Source: Chlorobiota bacterium
GTDB lineage: Bacteria > Bacteroidota > Chlorobiia > Chlorobiales > Chlorobiaceae
Assembly (NCBI GenBank): GCA_016868665.1
Contig: VGGK01000003.1
Coordinates: 39,467 to 103,466 of the forward strand
DNA length: 64,000 bases
Reading direction: 5' to 3'
Shown here: positions 37,889 through 46,346 of the stretch, piece by piece
Numbering within the stretch: position 1 is the first letter of the stretch
Layout of the letters: every line of letters starts with the position of its first letter
Position numbers and translations under genes: made by a program
The notes under the pieces: model-generated
The model's input: the letters and a program-made list of their open reading frames with translations, nothing else
What the model was told of the DNA's origin: nothing
Database searches by the model: none

Positions 37889-39586
37889 TTATTTGGTTTC
37901 GCAGAAAACAGGGCTTTTCATGATCGCTCCGGTGCTTGCCGATGTGACGAGCTGCGAGTAGCGGGCAAGGTACCCTTTTTTGATTTTCGGCTCGAACGGC
38001 GTGAGCTCCTTAAGCCGTTCCTGTACGGTGCTGTCGGGCAGGTCCATGCTGATCGATCGGTTCGGTATATCAATGGTGATCATGTCGCCGTTCCTCAGGG
38101 CGGCTATCGGTCCATTCTCTGCGGCTTCCGGAGAGACATGTCCGATGCAGGCCCCCCTCGACCCTCCGGAAAACCGTCCGTCGGTAACGAGCGCCACCGA
38201 ACTGCCGAGTCCACGCCCCATGATTGCGCTGGTGGGCGAGAGCATCTCGGGCATGCCGGGTCCGCCTTTCGGTCCTTCGTATCGGATGACCACGACATCA
38301 CCTGCAACGATATCGCCCTCCATAATGCCTTTCAGCGCGTCGTCCTGTGAATCATATACTCTGGCGGGGCCGGTATGACGCATCATTTCAGGGGCGACTG
38401 CGCCGGTTTTGATGACGGCGCCCTGCGGCGCGAGATTGCCGTACAGCACGGCAAGTCCTCCTGTTGCGGAATAAGGGTCCTCGACGCTCCGGATGACGTT
38501 GCGGTCGAGCACACCGGCTTCGGCTATGTTCTCACCGAGGGTTTTTCCGGTTACCGTCGGCACCGAGAGGTCAAGCAGACCCTCTATCGAGCTGAGCTCT
38601 TTCAGAATAGCCGAAACGCCTCCCGCACGGTCGACGTCTTCGATGTGCACTTCCATGGTTGCCGGGCTCACCTTGCAGATGTAGGGTGTTTTTGCGGAAA
38701 GACCGTTCAGTTCCGAAAAGTCGAAATCCAGTTCCGCTTCGTTGGCAATGGCCAGCGTGTGCAGGATCGTGTTGGTGCTTCCTCCCATGGCAAAATCGAG
38801 GGAAAAAGCGTTAAGCAGCGATTTTCTGGTGAGGATGTCTCTTGGCCTGACATTGCGGTCTACCAGGTCGATGATCCTGCGCGAAGCCTCCCTGACCAGT
38901 TCTCTGCGGCGCGGATCTTCGGCAAGAACCGTGCCGTTTCCCGGAAGGGCCATGCCCAGGGCTTCGGAAAGACAGTTCATTGAATTGGCCGTGAACATTC
39001 CGGAACAGGAGCCGCATCCGGGGCACGCGCTGTCCTGGATTGTTTCAAGCTCGGATTCGGTTATCTCTCCGGTGCTGCACTGGCCGACCGCTTCGAATAC
39101 CGAGATCAGGTCAACCGTTTTGCCGGAGGGTGTATGGCCGGCTCTCATGGGGCCGCCGGAAACGAAGATTACCGGGATGTTGATGCGCAGCGCGGCCATC
39201 ATCATGCCCGGCGTTATCTTGTCGCAGTTAGGTATGCAGACAAGCCCGTCGAGTCTGTGCGCTTCGGCTACGGTTTCGACGCTGTCGGCAATGATTTCGC
39301 GGCTTGCGAGCGAGTATCGCATGCCGATATGGCCCATGGCGATGCCGTCGCAGACGCCGATGGTGTTGAACTCGAAGGGCACTCCGCCGGCCTTTCGAAC
39401 TTCTTCACTGGCGATTCTTCCCAGTTCCTGCAGGTGCGCATGGCCGGGAATGAGCTCGTTGAACGAGTTGCAGATGCCGATGAACGGCTTTCTGAAATCG
39501 CTGTTGGATGCGATTGCTCCGGTAGCCTTGAGGAGGCTGCGGTGCGGCGCTTTTTCGAATCCTTTTTTTACCGTATCAGATCTCAT
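37889..39586 (-). CDS. ilvD: Dihydroxy-acid dehydratase
   Basis: IlvD dehydrates 2,3-dihydroxy-isovalerate and -methylvalerate to the 2-oxo acids. The protein from this start has 565 residues. Iron-sulfur cluster cysteines appear in [13 protein letters not shown] and [17 protein letters not shown]; the C-terminal domain contains [17 protein letters not shown] and [10 protein letters not shown]. The frame is open 19 codons further, to 39643, but the family start [16 protein letters not shown] fixes the ATG at 39586. The extra codons (mostly Val, Leu, Ile) come from the U-rich tail of a candidate attenuator rather than from the enzyme. First structural gene of the ilv-leu-cimA operon. Confidence 0.95.
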   Translation of the reverse strand: MRSDTVKKGFEKAPHRSLLKATGAIASNSDFRKPFIGICNSFNELIPGHAHLQELGRIASEEVRKAGGVPFEFNTIGVCDGIAMGHIGMRYSLASREIIADSVETVAEAHRLDGLVCIPNCDKITPGMMMAALRINIPVIFVSGGPMRAGHTPSGKTVDLISVFEAVGQCSTGEITESELETIQDSACPGCGSCSGMFTANSMNCLSEALGMALPGNGTVLAEDPRRRELVREASRRIIDLVDRNVRPRDILTRKSLLNAFSLDFAMGGSTNTILHTLAIANEAELDFDFSELNGLSAKTPYICKVSPATMEVHIEDVDRAGGVSAILKELSSIEGLLDLSVPTVTGKTLGENIAEAGVLDRNVIRSVEDPYSATGGLAVLYGNLAPQGAVIKTGAVAPEMMRHTGPARVYDSQDDALKGIMEGDIVAGDVVVIRYEGPKGGPGMPEMLSPTSAIMGRGLGSSVALVTDGRFSGGSRGACIGHVSPEAAENGPIAALRNGDMITIDIPNRSISMDLPDSTVQERLKELTPFEPKIKKGYLARYSQLVTSASTGAIMKSPVFCETK

Positions 39587-39604
39587 GATGACAATGTTGA
39601 CAAT

Positions 39605-39640
39605 TAACAAAACAACCCCCGGGCCTGCCGTTCCCGAAGC
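39605..39640 (-). promoter_or_regulatory. Candidate attenuator hairpin before ilvD
   Basis: On the minus strand the sequence CTTCGGG (near 39639) can pair with CCCGGGG (near 39617) across a nine-base loop, allowing two G-U pairs, and is followed at once by the U-rich tail GTTGTTTTGTT. This lies between the end of the branched-chain-rich leader frame (39698) and the ilvD start (39586), where a transcription attenuator is expected. I did not identify a convincing antiterminator pairing by eye. Confidence 0.5.
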
Positions 39641-39697
39641 CATCAGATTTGCTTATTGTCTGAGAAGGAAAAAATGGACTTGGGACCGGCTTTCTGT

Positions 39698-39856
39698 TCA
39701 GATTACAGAAATGATTACCTGTACGGGAAGTACAGATACCGACACTCCGATCCTGGTGCTGAGGATGAGGCGCGTGCAAACCGCACTGACGCTGTTTTCG
39801 AAGGAACTTGTCGATCCTGTATGTGCTGAGCGGCTATGTGTTCCTGTTCCTTGCAT
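39698..39856 (-). CDS. Candidate ilv leader peptide (52 codons)
   Basis: A short frame starts at the ATG at 39856 and stops with TGA at 39698, upstream of ilvD. It is not otherwise explained. The first 34 codons are unremarkable, but the last 18 read RIGVSVSVLPVQVIISVI, with 11 Val/Ile/Leu residues, which is the composition of leader peptides that sense charged branched-chain tRNAs. It ends 58 bases before a hairpin with a U-rich tail. No good ribosome-binding site precedes the ATG, and a shorter form starting at the GTG in the Val-rich part is possible. The region 39857-40097 upstream has no gene on this strand and should hold the operon promoter. Confidence 0.55.
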   Translation of the reverse strand: MQGTGTHSRSAHTGSTSSFENSVSAVCTRLILSTRIGVSVSVLPVQVIISVI

Positions 39857-40097
39857 GTAACTCGTTCAATACAGGGTTTGTCGGTTGCAGTGCGCTTTAT
39901 AAACGAACAAAATATACAAACAGGCCATAATTTACATATTGGAGCCAATTAAAACAAACTGTAAAAAAAAGGATAAAAGGTCCTTCGGATTTTCTATTTA
40001 TTTGTAGTTTTCTTAGTGTAAAAATGAACGAATGCACTTTGTGCGGTAATCGTTCCGGATCTGCTTTTTTCAGCAACGAAATCAAAGAACTGGTATT

Positions 40098-41675
40098 ATG
40101 CTGCATCTTCAGCCGCCACAACCTCAGGACCTTCCTGCTTTTTTTCTGACGATCACGCTTTCGCTCTTTTTCGTGATTCTGGGCGAACTGCTTGTCAGGA
40201 AGTTCAGCGTCAATGCTTTTGCCGTCCGCAAGATCATCCATCTCGGCATGGGTATTGTCGTGTTTTTCGTCCCTGACTATTTCGAATCGAATTTTTATCC
40301 GGCGGCTGCGGCTCTCCTGTTCGTCGTGTTCAACGGCTATAATACTCTGACGGGCCGGTTGCGGGCCCTGCATAAGGAAACCATAGAGCCCGAAGGGTCC
40401 AAAGGCGTCAACACCTACGGTTCGATGCTTTTTCCGCTTGCGTTTCTCATGCTGTCGCTGCTGCTGTGGGAGTCCCATAAATGGATTCTGCAGACAGCAA
40501 TGCTCGTTATGGGCGTGGGCGATTCGCTTGCCGCGATTGTCGGCAGCACCGCCGGCCGCCGTCATATAGAACATCTGACTAAAAGCCCGAAAACGCTGGA
40601 AGGGTCATTCGTCATGTTCGGGATTTCCTTTATGCTCATTCTCTTGTGCCTCGGCTTTTTCCGGCCGGAAATTTCCGGCTCGATCGCTGACCGGCCATTG
40701 TGGATGATCGTGCTGTTCGCGCTTTTTCTCGCACTTGTGGCAACGGCGGTCGAGGCGCTGCTCTCCTATGGGCTTGACAATCTTTTCATTCCTTTTTCCG
40801 TTGCCTATGCGCTGTACGTTCTCGATGTCAATCATACCGTTCTGCTTGAGAACTTTCTGCTCGGCGGTTTTTTTGCCCTGCTGCTTGCGCTTTTTTCCAT
40901 CAGGGTGAAATTCCTCAACAACAGCGGTGCCGTCGCGACGTTTCTTCTCGGAACCACTATTTTCGGTATCGGCGGAATTACCTGGACGGTTCCTATGTTA
41001 ACCTTTTATCTGCTTTCGTCGGTACTTTCGAAACTTGGCAAGAAGCGTAAGGCGAAATTCGATCTTGTGTTTGAAAAGGGATCCCAGAGGGATGCAGGCC
41101 AGGTATATGCCAACGGTGGTATTGCATGGATTCTTATGGTTGTTTTTTCTCTTACCAATGATCCGGCCGTGTTTTTCGCATACCTGGGAACGCTGGCCGC
41201 AGTGCAGGCGGATACCTGGGCGACCGAGATAGGAACCATGTGGCCTAACCCCAAGGCCTGGCTGATAACATCGCTCAGGGAGGTACCTGTTGGAACATCG
41301 GGTGGTGTATCGGTTCCTGGTACTTCCGGCGCTTTTATCGGCTCGCTTTTCATATGTGCGAGCGCGTTAATGGTTAATGCAGGGTGGCTCTATCAGTTCG
41401 GCGTTGTGCAGTCGATGTTGCTTATCGGGGTTTCGGGGCTGGTTGCAAGCCTTGTTGACAGTTTTTTCGGAGCGACCGTTCAGGCGCAGTACTATGATCC
41501 GATACGTGAAAAAGTTACCGAACGGACGCACAGCTTTGCTCCCGACGGAACACTTGTCGAGAACCGTCTGCTCAAGGGAGTCGCTTTTGTAAATAACGAT
41601 ATGGTCAATACTCTTTGCGCGGTATCGGGGTCCGCACTGGCATACATCGTCATCGGAAATCTCAATATCTTTTAA
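40098..41675 (+). CDS. Fused phytol-kinase-like (VTE5) and DUF92/VTE6-like membrane protein
   Basis: The 525-residue polytopic protein joins two families. Residues about 10-235 are a CTP-dependent polyprenol/phytol kinase domain (SEC59/DGK1/VTE5 group): AVRKIIHLGMGIVVFF, KGVNTYGSMLFPLAF, MGVGDSLAAIVGSTAGRR and KTLEGSFVMFG are its conserved segments. Residues about 245-525 are a DUF92 domain: NNSGAVATFLLG, GSQRDAGQVYANGGIAW, ADTWATEIGT, VPVGTSGGVSVPGTSGAF, SLVDSFFGATVQ and NNDMVNTL. In Arabidopsis VTE5 phosphorylates phytol and VTE6 (DUF92) phosphorylates phytyl phosphate. The fusion therefore predicts salvage of phytol or farnesol to the diphosphate for chlorophyll and quinone tails. It stands alone, divergent from the ilv operon. 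Confidence 0.88.
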   Translation: MLHLQPPQPQDLPAFFLTITLSLFFVILGELLVRKFSVNAFAVRKIIHLGMGIVVFFVPDYFESNFYPAAAALLFVVFNGYNTLTGRLRALHKETIEPEGSKGVNTYGSMLFPLAFLMLSLLLWESHKWILQTAMLVMGVGDSLAAIVGSTAGRRHIEHLTKSPKTLEGSFVMFGISFMLILLCLGFFRPEISGSIADRPLWMIVLFALFLALVATAVEALLSYGLDNLFIPFSVAYALYVLDVNHTVLLENFLLGGFFALLLALFSIRVKFLNNSGAVATFLLGTTIFGIGGITWTVPMLTFYLLSSVLSKLGKKRKAKFDLVFEKGSQRDAGQVYANGGIAWILMVVFSLTNDPAVFFAYLGTLAAVQADTWATEIGTMWPNPKAWLITSLREVPVGTSGGVSVPGTSGAFIGSLFICASALMVNAGWLYQFGVVQSMLLIGVSGLVASLVDSFFGATVQAQYYDPIREKVTERTHSFAPDGTLVENRLLKGVAFVNNDMVNTLCAVSGSALAYIVIGNLNIF

Positions 41676-41697
41676 TCATTTTTCTCTTTGTACCGTC

Positions 41698-42375
41698 ATG
41701 AACGATTCTTCATCAGGGCTGTTCTCGCTGATATCTGATTCGGGACCGTTAGTCCTTTTTGTCCTGTTCCTGCTGCTCTCTTTTTCCGTGATTTCATGGG
41801 CAATAATAGCGTACAAGTTCAACACGGTAAGAAAATCCAAACAGGAATCCGACGAATTTCTTGAATGCTTTTTTGAAGTTTCGAGTATTGAGAGGGTTTT
41901 TGCCGAGAGCGAAAAATACCGCAACGGTTCTCTTGCCCGGGTATTCCGATCCGGTTATCTGGAATACCGGGCAGCCGGTAAGAGCGGCGAGACTTCAGTT
42001 TCAGCCGATCGCATAAGACGCGCGATCAAAAGAGAGGCTAATGCCGAAAGCAAGCGACTGTCTCGTCTGGTGCCTTTTCTGGCCACCGTCGGCAATACGG
42101 CCCCCTTTATCGGACTTTTCGGTACGGTTTGGGGTATCATGAACTCGTTTCATACGATCGGACTGACTCAGTCGGCATCTCTTGCCTCAGTTGCACCGGG
42201 TATTTCCGAAGCGCTCATTGCGACCGCTGCAGGACTGGCCGCAGCAATTCCTGCAGTCATGGGATATAACTATTTTATCCAGCAGATCGGTACTATCGAA
42301 CGCGACCTCGATGACTTTTCCGGCGAATTCGCGGCAGCCTGCATGGAGCAAACCGATAACTCGCGGAACGCATGA
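41698..42375 (+). CDS. tolQ: TolQ (MotA/TolQ/ExbB proton channel)
   Basis: TolQ forms with TolR the proton-driven motor of the Tol-Pal system in the inner membrane. The 225-residue protein has three membrane segments; the family signature [20 protein letters not shown] is followed by [11 protein letters not shown], and the third segment reads [20 protein letters not shown]. It begins 22 bases after the preceding gene and overlaps tolR by four bases. Given tolA, tolB and pal downstream, TolQ is preferred to ExbB. Confidence 0.93.
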   Translation: MNDSSSGLFSLISDSGPLVLFVLFLLLSFSVISWAIIAYKFNTVRKSKQESDEFLECFFEVSSIERVFAESEKYRNGSLARVFRSGYLEYRAAGKSGETSVSADRIRRAIKREANAESKRLSRLVPFLATVGNTAPFIGLFGTVWGIMNSFHTIGLTQSASLASVAPGISEALIATAAGLAAAIPAVMGYNYFIQQIGTIERDLDDFSGEFAAACMEQTDNSRNA

Positions 42376-42794
42376 TGACTTCCGGAAAGAAAGGTCTGAT
42401 GAGCGAGATAAACGTAACGCCGTTTGTCGATGTCATGCTTGTGCTGCTCATTATTTTCATGGTAACGGCCCCGATGATGACCCATGGAGTGAAAGTTGAT
42501 ACGCCGCAGACAACGCATGAAAACATGGATGTCGATGCAAAAGCGCTCATTATCAGTATAGACGGAAACCGTCAGGTTTTTATCAATCAGTACCAGCTCG
42601 ATGCCTCGGAAGTCAGGGAGCGTCTTCCGGCAATACTCGACGTGCGTCAGACGGGAGAAGTTTTTCTTAAAGCCGACAAATCCCTGCCTTACGGCATTGT
42701 AATGGATGTCATGGCTCAGATAAGGGATGCCGGCATCGGGAAAATCGGCATGGTAACCGAACCATCTCCGGTTCGGACGGAACGGCAAAGGTAG
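42372..42794 (+). CDS. tolR: TolR (ExbD/TolR family)
   Basis: TolR couples proton flow to force on TolA. The 140-residue protein has a short cytoplasmic N-terminus, one membrane segment with the essential aspartate in [19 protein letters not shown], and a periplasmic domain with the family pattern ([31 protein letters not shown]). Start overlaps the tolQ stop. Operon context (tolA, tolB, pal) supports TolR over ExbD. Confidence 0.94.
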   Translation: MMTSGKKGLMSEINVTPFVDVMLVLLIIFMVTAPMMTHGVKVDTPQTTHENMDVDAKALIISIDGNRQVFINQYQLDASEVRERLPAILDVRQTGEVFLKADKSLPYGIVMDVMAQIRDAGIGKIGMVTEPSPVRTERQR

Positions 42795-42803
42795 GCCGGT
42801 ACT

Positions 42804-43694
42804 ATGAATCGACGTGAAGTCGCCATAGAGAGACAGCGGTTTTCGTTCTGGCTTGCCGCAGTGGCGGGCATGCACATCATGCTTCTTCTTTCGGCTTTTG
42901 CATGGCAGCATTTTGCCGGAAAGAAGGAACCGATCAGAAACGTTGTGAGTGTCAGCCTCGTAACGCTTCCGGGGTCAGGGGGTTCGCCCCTGCCCGCTGC
43001 GGTTCCCGGCGGGGCTCCGCAACCGGAAGGCGGGGAGCCGGCAGGCGCTTTTCCGGAATCGGAGCCGGAAGGGATCAGGCTTGAGGCAGCGCCCCCGGAA
43101 CCGGAAAAACCGAAGGCGCCGGAAATGCCGGTCGGGAAACAGCCTGCCGCTGTGAGGAAAGAGATTCCTGAGTCTCCGAAAAAAACGGAGAATCTCGGAA
43201 AGGCGCTTGACAAGCTCAGACAGTCGGTCGAGAGCCGCAGCGCCGAACAGCAGAAACAAAAGAGTCTCGGCAACGCTCTGGCAAAGCTTCAGGAAAAGGT
43301 CGCCCGGCAGGGCGGGGCAGGAGGTAATACCAATGGTGCCGGCGGGGGTGCCGGAAAGCCCGGCACCGGCTCCGGTGGCCCCGGAGGAGGCGGCGGCGGC
43401 AAGGCTGATCCCTATACGGTAAGGGTGGCTTCGATAATCCAGCAGAACTGGGAGTTCTCTTCTAAAATGCTGCAGAGCAATTACGGCATGGAAGTATATG
43501 TGCATATTTTCGTGCTGCCTGACGGAACGATCAGGGATATCCGCTACGATAAAAGTTCTCCGAGCGCATACCTGAACAATTCGGTGAAGAGGGCCCTCGA
43601 ACAATCGTCCCCGTTGCCGCCACTTCCCCGTGAAAACGGTACTGGCGGGAAGTCCATAGGCTTTGTTTTCACTCCGGAAGGGATCGATATGTAG
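42804..43694 (+). CDS. tolA: TolA/TonB-type energy-transducing protein
   Basis: The 296-residue protein spans the periplasm from the inner membrane. It has one membrane segment near residues 14-32, a Pro/Glu-rich stretch (about 50-125), a charged helical part (about 125-170), a Gly-rich linker (about 170-200), and a C-terminal TonB/TolA domain beginning DPYTVRVASIIQQNW and containing LPDGTIRDIRYDKSS. The position after tolQR and before tolB-pal argues for TolA. Compared with E. coli TolA (421 residues) the helical arm is short, and the Pro-rich and Gly-rich parts are more TonB-like, so a role in TonB-dependent uptake cannot be excluded. Confidence 0.85.
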   Translation: MNRREVAIERQRFSFWLAAVAGMHIMLLLSAFAWQHFAGKKEPIRNVVSVSLVTLPGSGGSPLPAAVPGGAPQPEGGEPAGAFPESEPEGIRLEAAPPEPEKPKAPEMPVGKQPAAVRKEIPESPKKTENLGKALDKLRQSVESRSAEQQKQKSLGNALAKLQEKVARQGGAGGNTNGAGGGAGKPGTGSGGPGGGGGGKADPYTVRVASIIQQNWEFSSKMLQSNYGMEVYVHIFVLPDGTIRDIRYDKSSPSAYLNNSVKRALEQSSPLPPLPRENGTGGKSIGFVFTPEGIDM

Positions 43695-43846
43695 CTTTTC
43701 GAGCTGTTTCGATTTGAAGTCAGTGTTTTCTGTGTATGGTTTTATCTTTATATTGTTACATATTTATATCAGGGGGGGTGGCCTTGTTTTATGCTCGGCT
43801 GGCAAGTTTTTCCCAACCTCCGGGTGATAGGGATGTATTTTGCAAT

Positions 43847-43865
43847 GACAATGATAATCAGTAGT
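43847..43865 (+). promoter_or_regulatory. Fur-box-like sequence upstream of tolB
   Basis: The 19-base sequence GACAATGATAATCAGTAGT matches 15 of 19 positions of the classical Fur consensus GATAATGATAATCATTATC. It lies 29 bases before the tolB start in an A+T-rich stretch with no gene. A match by chance to an A+T-rich consensus is possible. The alternative reading is that TGATAAT is part of a promoter -10 element. Confidence 0.4.
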
Positions 43866-43893
43866 ATCGCTTTTTAAGGTTAACAGTTTTTTT

Positions 43894-45222
43894 ATGAACA
43901 GTCATGGAACAATGATCGGGTTTTCGAAAGTTATCATCTCAGCTGCGCTTCTGCTTCTTGCCGGCATATTACTGAATCCTCTTGCTGCAATTGCCGTCGA
44001 ACAGGGCGAATATATCGCTATACGCAAGCAGGGCACCGGAAAAATCGCCATTGTGCTTGACCGCACATCCGCAAAAGGGAAAACGGAATCCGCTTGGGCC
44101 CAGAGCCTCGATGCAATTGTTAAAGACGGACTGGTTTTTTCCGATCTTTTCTCGATTCTGCCACCACCTTCGAATATCAGGGCCGAAGGTAAGGATAAAG
44201 CTGTCAATTTCAGCGCTCTCAGTTCAGTGGGTTCCGAGGTCTATGCCGGCGGCAGCGTTTCAAAGAAAAGCGGCAAGGTGCATCTCGATATGGAAGTTTA
44301 TGATACGTTCGGCTCAAAACTGCTTTTGAAGAAAAGCTATACGGGTTCGGAGGCGGAGCTTCGATCTATGGGTCACGCTTTCTGCGCAGATCTGATAGAG
44401 ATGCTGACGGGCAAGAAGTCGTATTTCGGGAGTAAAATCGTTTTTGTCTCAAGCAAAACCGGAAACAAGGAGATTTACCAGTGTGATTTCGATGGTCAGG
44501 GAGTGCAGCAGCTGACCAATTTCCGTTCGATATCCCTTACTCCTGTTTTTTCACCTGATGGCCGCTATCTTGCCTACACATCATATACATCCGGGCGTCC
44601 CACCCTTTATGTGAAAAATCTTGCTGACAATACGATTGCTTCGGTAGTTAAAAACGGCGTCAGCGTCGATCCCGGTTGGCGTAACACCGGCGAGGTGGCA
44701 ACGACCCTCTCGTTCGAAGGCGATCAGGAGATATACCTCGTCCGTCCGGACGGCAGCATTACAAGACGCATCACCAGCAGTCGGGGCATCGACGTATCTC
44801 CGACGTTTTCGCCGGACGGCAGCCGTATGGCTTTCGTTTCGGCAAGAAACGGTCTGCCTCAGATTTTTATTCAGGATATGCAGACGGGCGCAGTCAAACG
44901 GCTCACATACAGCGGTCGATACAATACCCAGCCATCATGGTCGCCCGGCGGAGATAAAATTGCTTATACGACATGGGAAAAAAGCGGGGAAATCAATATA
45001 TTTGTTATAAATGCCGATGGTTCCGGTTTGAAACGCCTTACCAGTGGCGCTCGTGAGAACGAATCGCCTTCGTGGTCTCCTGACGGCAGCATGATTGTCT
45101 TCACCTCAAATCGTCAGGGAGGCAAGAGATTATATGTAATGGGTTCGAATGGAGAAAACCAGAGGCGTTTATTACAGATGGAAGGTGAGCAGATGCAGCC
45201 TTCCTGGTCTTTGTTCCGTTAG
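43894..45222 (+). CDS. tolB: TolB beta-propeller protein
   Basis: TolB is a periplasmic protein that binds Pal and is released by TolA. The 442-residue protein has a signal sequence (hydrophobic run to about residue 34), an N-terminal alpha/beta domain (about 40-165), and a C-terminal six-bladed propeller with PD40 repeats, each with a variant of SPDGRYLAYTS (for example FSPDGSRMAFVSAR, WSPGGDKIAYTTW, WSPDGSMIVFTSNRQGG). A 200-base gap separates it from tolA, with a Fur-box-like site near its start, so it probably also has its own promoter. Confidence 0.95.
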   Translation: MNSHGTMIGFSKVIISAALLLLAGILLNPLAAIAVEQGEYIAIRKQGTGKIAIVLDRTSAKGKTESAWAQSLDAIVKDGLVFSDLFSILPPPSNIRAEGKDKAVNFSALSSVGSEVYAGGSVSKKSGKVHLDMEVYDTFGSKLLLKKSYTGSEAELRSMGHAFCADLIEMLTGKKSYFGSKIVFVSSKTGNKEIYQCDFDGQGVQQLTNFRSISLTPVFSPDGRYLAYTSYTSGRPTLYVKNLADNTIASVVKNGVSVDPGWRNTGEVATTLSFEGDQEIYLVRPDGSITRRITSSRGIDVSPTFSPDGSRMAFVSARNGLPQIFIQDMQTGAVKRLTYSGRYNTQPSWSPGGDKIAYTTWEKSGEINIFVINADGSGLKRLTSGARENESPSWSPDGSMIVFTSNRQGGKRLYVMGSNGENQRRLLQMEGEQMQPSWSLFR

Positions 45223-45258
45223 TATATGTTTTTGCAATAACCTTAAAAAGGGGGAAAC

Positions 45259-45717
45259 ATGAGATCCGTAAAACCACTACTCAGAAGCATGTTCATTCCG
45301 GGCATGCTGCTTCTCGGTGCCTGCTGCTGCGAAAAAGACGTTGTCGTCGCACCACCTCCGCCGCCGCCTCCGCCGCCGCAGGTTGAGCTTGGAGATATTT
45401 TCTTTGATTTCGACAAGTCCGAGCTTCGTGCAGAGGCTGTACAGCAGCTGCAGAAGAACTTTGACTGGATGAAACAGAATCCTGCAGGCACGCTTATCAT
45501 CGAAGGCCACTGCGATGAAAGGGGAACCAACGAATACAACATGGCTCTCGGCGAGCGCCGTGCAAATGCAGCCAAGGACTACATGATCAATATCGGTGCT
45601 GATCCCGCAAAAATGCAGACTGTCAGCTACGGTGAAGAGCGTCCTTTCGCTCTCGGGCATGACGAGGCCGCATGGCAGCAGAACAGAAGGGCTCATTTCG
45701 TCGGTCAGGGCCGTTAA
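45259..45717 (+). CDS. pal: Peptidoglycan-associated lipoprotein Pal
   Basis: Pal anchors the outer membrane to peptidoglycan. The 152-residue precursor has a lipobox LLGAC with acylation at Cys22 (two further Cys follow), a run of eight to nine prolines at about residues 33-41, and an OmpA-like domain with [32 protein letters not shown] and VSYGEERP, which includes the diaminopimelate-binding Asp and Arg. AAAGGGGGAAAC precedes the ATG by about seven bases. A terminator follows at 45745. Confidence 0.95.
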   Translation: MRSVKPLLRSMFIPGMLLLGACCCEKDVVVAPPPPPPPPPQVELGDIFFDFDKSELRAEAVQQLQKNFDWMKQNPAGTLIIEGHCDERGTNEYNMALGERRANAAKDYMINIGADPAKMQTVSYGEERPFALGHDEAAWQQNRRAHFVGQGR

Positions 45718-45744
45718 GCAGACTGCTTGCTTTATATGAACACC

Positions 45745-45774
45745 GGGCAGGCAGTGATGTCTGCCCTTTTTTTT
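45745..45774 (+). terminator. Rho-independent terminator after pal
   Basis: GGGCAG (45745-45750) pairs with CTGCCC (45761-45766) and is followed by eight T. It lies 28 bases after the pal stop and 22 bases before the second pal-like gene, so transcription of the following genes is probably reduced or begins anew. Confidence 0.8.
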
Positions 45775-45795
45775 CACGATTAATACCATGCTGCC

Positions 45796-46305
45796 ATGAA
45801 TACCAGAATCAGAGGATTGATTGTCGTCATGATGATAGCGAGTGCGGGTTGTTCATCGAAGAATGTCGCGACCTCACCTGATGCAGGCACAGACACATCG
45901 CAATTGCAGCAGGGCGGGATTGCGGGTTCAGGATCGCAGAGCGGAAGGGGATATGGATTTGACGAGTATCAGACCGGCCCTATCGGGGATGTTTTTTTCG
46001 ATTTCGACAGCTCGATGCTTGCTCAGGAAGCTCAGGACAGGCTTGTGCAGAACGCTGCATGGATGAAAAGCAATCCGGGCAGATCGGTGCTGATAGAAGG
46101 CCATTGTGATGACAGGGGAACATCGGAATACAATATTGCGTTGGGAGAAAGAAGGGCCGTTACCGCCAAAGAGTATCTTGTAAGGCTTGGGGTATCCTCC
46201 TCGCGCCTTGAATCGGTGACCTACGGAGAAGAACGTCCGTTCGACAAGGGTCAGAACGAAGAGGCCTGGGCGAAAAACAGAAGAGCCCATTTCGTTGTAA
46301 AATAG
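45796..46305 (+). CDS. Second Pal-like OmpA-domain lipoprotein
   Basis: The 169-residue precursor has a lipobox (IASAGC, Cys19), a flexible Ser/Gly/Gln-rich linker and an OmpA-like peptidoglycan-binding domain with [36 protein letters not shown] and [24 protein letters not shown]. The domain closely parallels the preceding pal, so the two are recent or long-kept tandem copies with different linkers (poly-Pro against Gly/Ser). Which copy is the main TolB partner cannot be told. It is followed by cpoB. Confidence 0.93.
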   Translation: MNTRIRGLIVVMMIASAGCSSKNVATSPDAGTDTSQLQQGGIAGSGSQSGRGYGFDEYQTGPIGDVFFDFDSSMLAQEAQDRLVQNAAWMKSNPGRSVLIEGHCDDRGTSEYNIALGERRAVTAKEYLVRLGVSSSRLESVTYGEERPFDKGQNEEAWAKNRRAHFVVK

Positions 46306-46346
46306 ATGACGAAAAAGGATTTACCGGAAGATAGCGGCAGTTGAAA

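Noticed and set aside
39587-39643. In-frame upstream extension of ilvD (19 codons rich in Val, Leu and Ile)
   Set aside because: The family N-terminus starts at 39586, and these codons are best explained as the U-rich tail of the candidate attenuator. I considered it as a leader peptide itself, but it has no stop before ilvD.
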